Shown here piece by piece: positions 61,572-64,000 of a stretch of 64,000 nt of DNA (positions within the stretch are counted from its first letter, which is position 1; the number at the start of each line of letters is the position of its first letter). The stretch is from Phytophthora colocasiae (lineage: Eukaryota; Oomycota; Peronosporomycetes; Peronosporales; Peronosporaceae): assembly GCA_018806915.1 (NCBI GenBank), contig JAGKQI010000105.1:930001-994000 (forward strand), written 5' to 3'. A program made the position numbers and the translations under genes. The notes below the pieces were generated by a model that saw only the letters and a program-made list of their open reading frames with translations, had not been told where the DNA came from and searched no databases.

Positions 61572-62930
61572 ATGGTAATGAGCACTCGTGGAAGAGCGGC
61601 AGCTGCCGCGAACGATGGCTTGCAAGTCAACCCAGCTCCGCCCGCAGCGCAGACTAACGCTGCACAACCCGCTGCGCAAGCTAATCCCGCGCAACCCGCC
61701 GTGCAGCTCGATAGTGCGCCACAAAGCGCTGCCCAGCCCGCTGTGCATGATCAAGCACCAGCGATCGTCGCAGCGCTGGACACCGCAATCATGGCCCAGA
61801 TCGCCAGCGTAGGCCCTGCGCTCACTGCTTTGGCTGCTGCATTTGGAGCGAACCGTGGTGACGGCGGAAGTCAACGCTCGCAGCCACAGCCCGAACAAGA
61901 GCCGAATGGTGATGCCGAACCCAACGGCGAAGCTGGCACAAACCCTGCAGCAGAGCCAGGAAAACATTCGAACAAGGTGGACTTACGCAACATCAAGGTC
62001 GAACGATTTGATGGCACAGTGGCATCTGGAAGCTTCGACGCCAAGGCTCGCGATTTCTGTGAAGAGCTCGACGAACAAATGGACGACGCCCAATCAATCG
62101 CTGGCCAAGTATGGAGCGAAGACGTGAAGAAAGCTGTGTTAAAAATGCACCTTACGGGTATGGCGCGTCGTTGGTATCGCGATTGGCGAGCCGCCAACCC
62201 TGCGGCGACTTACTCGGACGGAGCACATGCGCTAATATACGAATTCCGGCCTGTATTGCTCCGAGTGGACATCGCGGAGCGCATCAAGAAGGAGCGAAAG
62301 GGCTGGAACGAGACGTACCGTGAATATGCGGACCGGCTTCTCCAGATGGCAGATGCGTTAGAGGGTGGAAAAGCCGTTCCCGCGAATGCGCGCCACGCCC
62401 TTGTTGCGTTCGTGCGAAATGGATATCCCAAATTCACCGACTTCTTAGAGACGAAGGTCAGTCTGGAAGGAGAAAAGCCTGAAGAACAGTTGAAAGTCGC
62501 GGTCTCGGTGTTGGCGCGCAAGGCAGAGACGGACGGACGCCTCCCGGAACGCAAGAAGGTGAAAGCTGCGTCCCAAGCAGCGCCAACGACAAAGAACAAA
62601 TTTACGAAATCCACAAGCAAGAAGCCACAGCCGACGCCAGCAAAGGACGCGAAGAATCCGAAGAAACGCGCCGCTGAAGCCAAGACAGCTGTCGTTGAGC
62701 GGAAGAAGAAGAAGACCGCAACCAGCGTTGGAAGCAACAAGTCCTCGTTTACCTGCTACGTGTGTGGCCAAGCCGGGCACACGGCTGCCTATCATCGCCG
62801 ATACCTATCCGGTGATGCAGAAGCCAAGAAGAGAAGGGCGAAGCAAACCAAGCCGCTGCCCAGTCTTCGGAAGACGAATCCAGTGGGAGCGAGTGAAGTG
62901 TTGGCGTCAGGTGGTGCCCTATATTATTAG
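61572..62930 (+). CDS. gag: Copia-3 Gag
   Basis: 452 codons from ATG 61572 to TAG 62928-62930. An Ala/Pro/Gln-rich N-terminus with NPAQPAVQ-like repeats precedes a Gag domain (residues ~135-300; MHLTGMARRWYRDWRAANP, WNETYREYADRLLQMADALE), a Lys-rich basic region and a zinc knuckle CYVCGQAGHTAAYH, in which the last Cys is His. The pol frame overlaps at -1 from 62897. No stop interrupts Gag. The element is different from Copia-1/2. Confidence 0.82.
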   Translation: MVMSTRGRAAAAANDGLQVNPAPPAAQTNAAQPAAQANPAQPAVQLDSAPQSAAQPAVHDQAPAIVAALDTAIMAQIASVGPALTALAAAFGANRGDGGSQRSQPQPEQEPNGDAEPNGEAGTNPAAEPGKHSNKVDLRNIKVERFDGTVASGSFDAKARDFCEELDEQMDDAQSIAGQVWSEDVKKAVLKMHLTGMARRWYRDWRAANPAATYSDGAHALIYEFRPVLLRVDIAERIKKERKGWNETYREYADRLLQMADALEGGKAVPANARHALVAFVRNGYPKFTDFLETKVSLEGEKPEEQLKVAVSVLARKAETDGRLPERKKVKAASQAAPTTKNKFTKSTSKKPQPTPAKDAKNPKKRAAEAKTAVVERKKKKTATSVGSNKSSFTCYVCGQAGHTAAYHRRYLSGDAEAKKRRAKQTKPLPSLRKTNPVGASEVLASGGALYY

Positions 62931-64000
62931 ATTCGGGCGCGTCCCACCACCTGACGGGCCGACTGGATGCCTTGACGATCACTAATAGCCATCAAACGCT
63001 GGCAGTCAAGGTCGCGGATGGACGAACGGTAGTAGCGAAGGCCAAAGGAAGGCTGAACGTTCACGCCATGGTGGACGATGGCCGCGGTAACCCTATTCGA
63101 CGGGACTTCGTTGTGGATAACGTTTACTATGTGCCTGGATTCGAGAGCACACTGCTGTCAGTGTCGACGCTCGTGAAAGCTGGTCACGGCATTGAATTCT
63201 CCGAGTCCAGCTGCACCGTGTACAACGGCAATCGCCGACTGGTTGGTTGCGTGGCCCGCCTATTAAATGGAGTGTACTCGGTGATTACTGAGGAAGATGC
63301 TGGGCTCGCTATGCCAAGAGCTATCTCTGCTGCAGTCCTTGGACAGGACTTGGAGAGCTGGCACAGACGACTCGGACACGTGAACTACGGTACTTTGCAG
63401 AAGATGGTGTCCAGTGGAGCTGTGAAGGGACTAAAGGTGGCTCAAGGAACCAAACCCCACATCTGCACAATTTGCGCTCTCATGAAGTCGACCAAGGTTC
63501 CCGCTCCCTCTCGCCGGTCTAGTAGCGATGAAGCTGCTGACGGAGTGTCTCAGTGGTCCCGTGTCAAAGTCTCGAAAAGGAAAGCGGTACATTATGGTGG
63601 TCGTGTGGAGAGATTATGTGAGGGCTTACGGTATCAAGCGCAAGTCTGAAGCTGCTCAAACGATCAAGCAGTTCCTCGCTCTGATCGAGCGCCACGCCGA
63701 GGTGCAGGCCTCCTCCATAAAAGTGTTGAGGACTGATGGAGGGACCGAGTTCCTGAATAAGGACGTCCGCAAGCTGATCCAGCAAACAGGGATACTTCAT
63801 GAGCACACGACGAGATATTCATCGTTCCAGAACGGAGTTGCGGAGAGGAACATTCGTACGCTCACCGATATGGCGTCAGCCATGTTAGCGGACTCCGGTC
63901 TTCACCACTGGCTGTGGGAAGATGCCTTGAAACATGCAGCCTTTATTCGCAATCGCATACCCAAGGCTGGAAGCAGCGTCACCCCACACGAACGAATATT
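62897..64000 (+). pseudogene. Copia-3 Pol start: protease and integrase, runs off the right edge
   Basis: In the -1 frame the protease reads ILLDSGASHHLTGRLDAL, then the pre-integrase zinc region ([28 protein letters not shown]). A frameshift near 63528 leads to the integrase core: [32 protein letters not shown] and [15 protein letters not shown], carrying the second Asp and the Glu. The first Asp block reads TECLSGPV, with Cys where the family has Asp, and VVD of the second block is VVW. These suggest decay. The RT lies outside the window. Confidence 0.85.

Overview
The window has the character of an oomycete genome, most likely Phytophthora-like. This is inferred from chromodomain Gypsy elements, one with two RNase H domains, a piggyBac gene with short GT..AG introns, and Copia elements. 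Almost all of it is transposable-element DNA. I recognise no host housekeeping gene, rRNA, tRNA or CRISPR. Only a partial reading frame at the left edge (1-564, minus) is unassigned.

Positions 627-38093 form a five-level nest that can be unpicked from exact target-site duplications (TSDs). A degraded LINE (627-1525 and 35734-38093) is split by a solo LTR in minus orientation (1526-35729, TSD CTAG). The solo LTR is split by a Copia element (Copia-1, 2193-34942, TSD TATCC). Copia-1 is split by a Gypsy chromovirus (A1, 3581-31766, TSD TCAGA). A1 is split twice: in its integrase by a 15.9-kb Gypsy (B, 8646-24547, TSD CACT), and in its 3' LTR by a piggyBac DNA transposon (27196-31650, TSD TTAA). 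The piggyBac joins into an uninterrupted 1112-residue transposase gene with seven introns.

From 38094 to 55747 lies a rearranged cluster: a truncated minus-strand Copia (Copia-2), a minus-strand Gypsy relative of A (C) with an internal inversion, and a second copy of A (A2) inside C whose 3' end is inverted. From 55748 onward there are a B-like LTR scrap, a decayed antisense-type frame, a truncated LINE (LINE-2), a piggyBac transposase fragment, and the start of another Copia (Copia-3) that runs off the right edge.

The most unusual signals are these. (1) Gypsy A, in both copies and from LTR to tail, is packed with short perfect hairpins about every 30-40 nt. Its protease-RT linker holds an array in which the arms vary while the loop stays YGG. 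The related element C does not show this. (2) Gypsy B is packed with GGATCC/GATCC through LTRs, gag, pol and an antisense gene. (3) All three Gypsy families carry an antisense reading frame between pol and the 3' LTR; that of B is about 1031 residues. (4) B has a textbook -1 frameshift signal (GTTAAAC, stop, hairpin) between gag and pol. (5) The piggyBac introns repeat a motif that also occurs in its subterminal repeats. (6) In Copia-1 the gag start codon lies in a half-tRNA-Met primer site, opposite the CAU anticodon.
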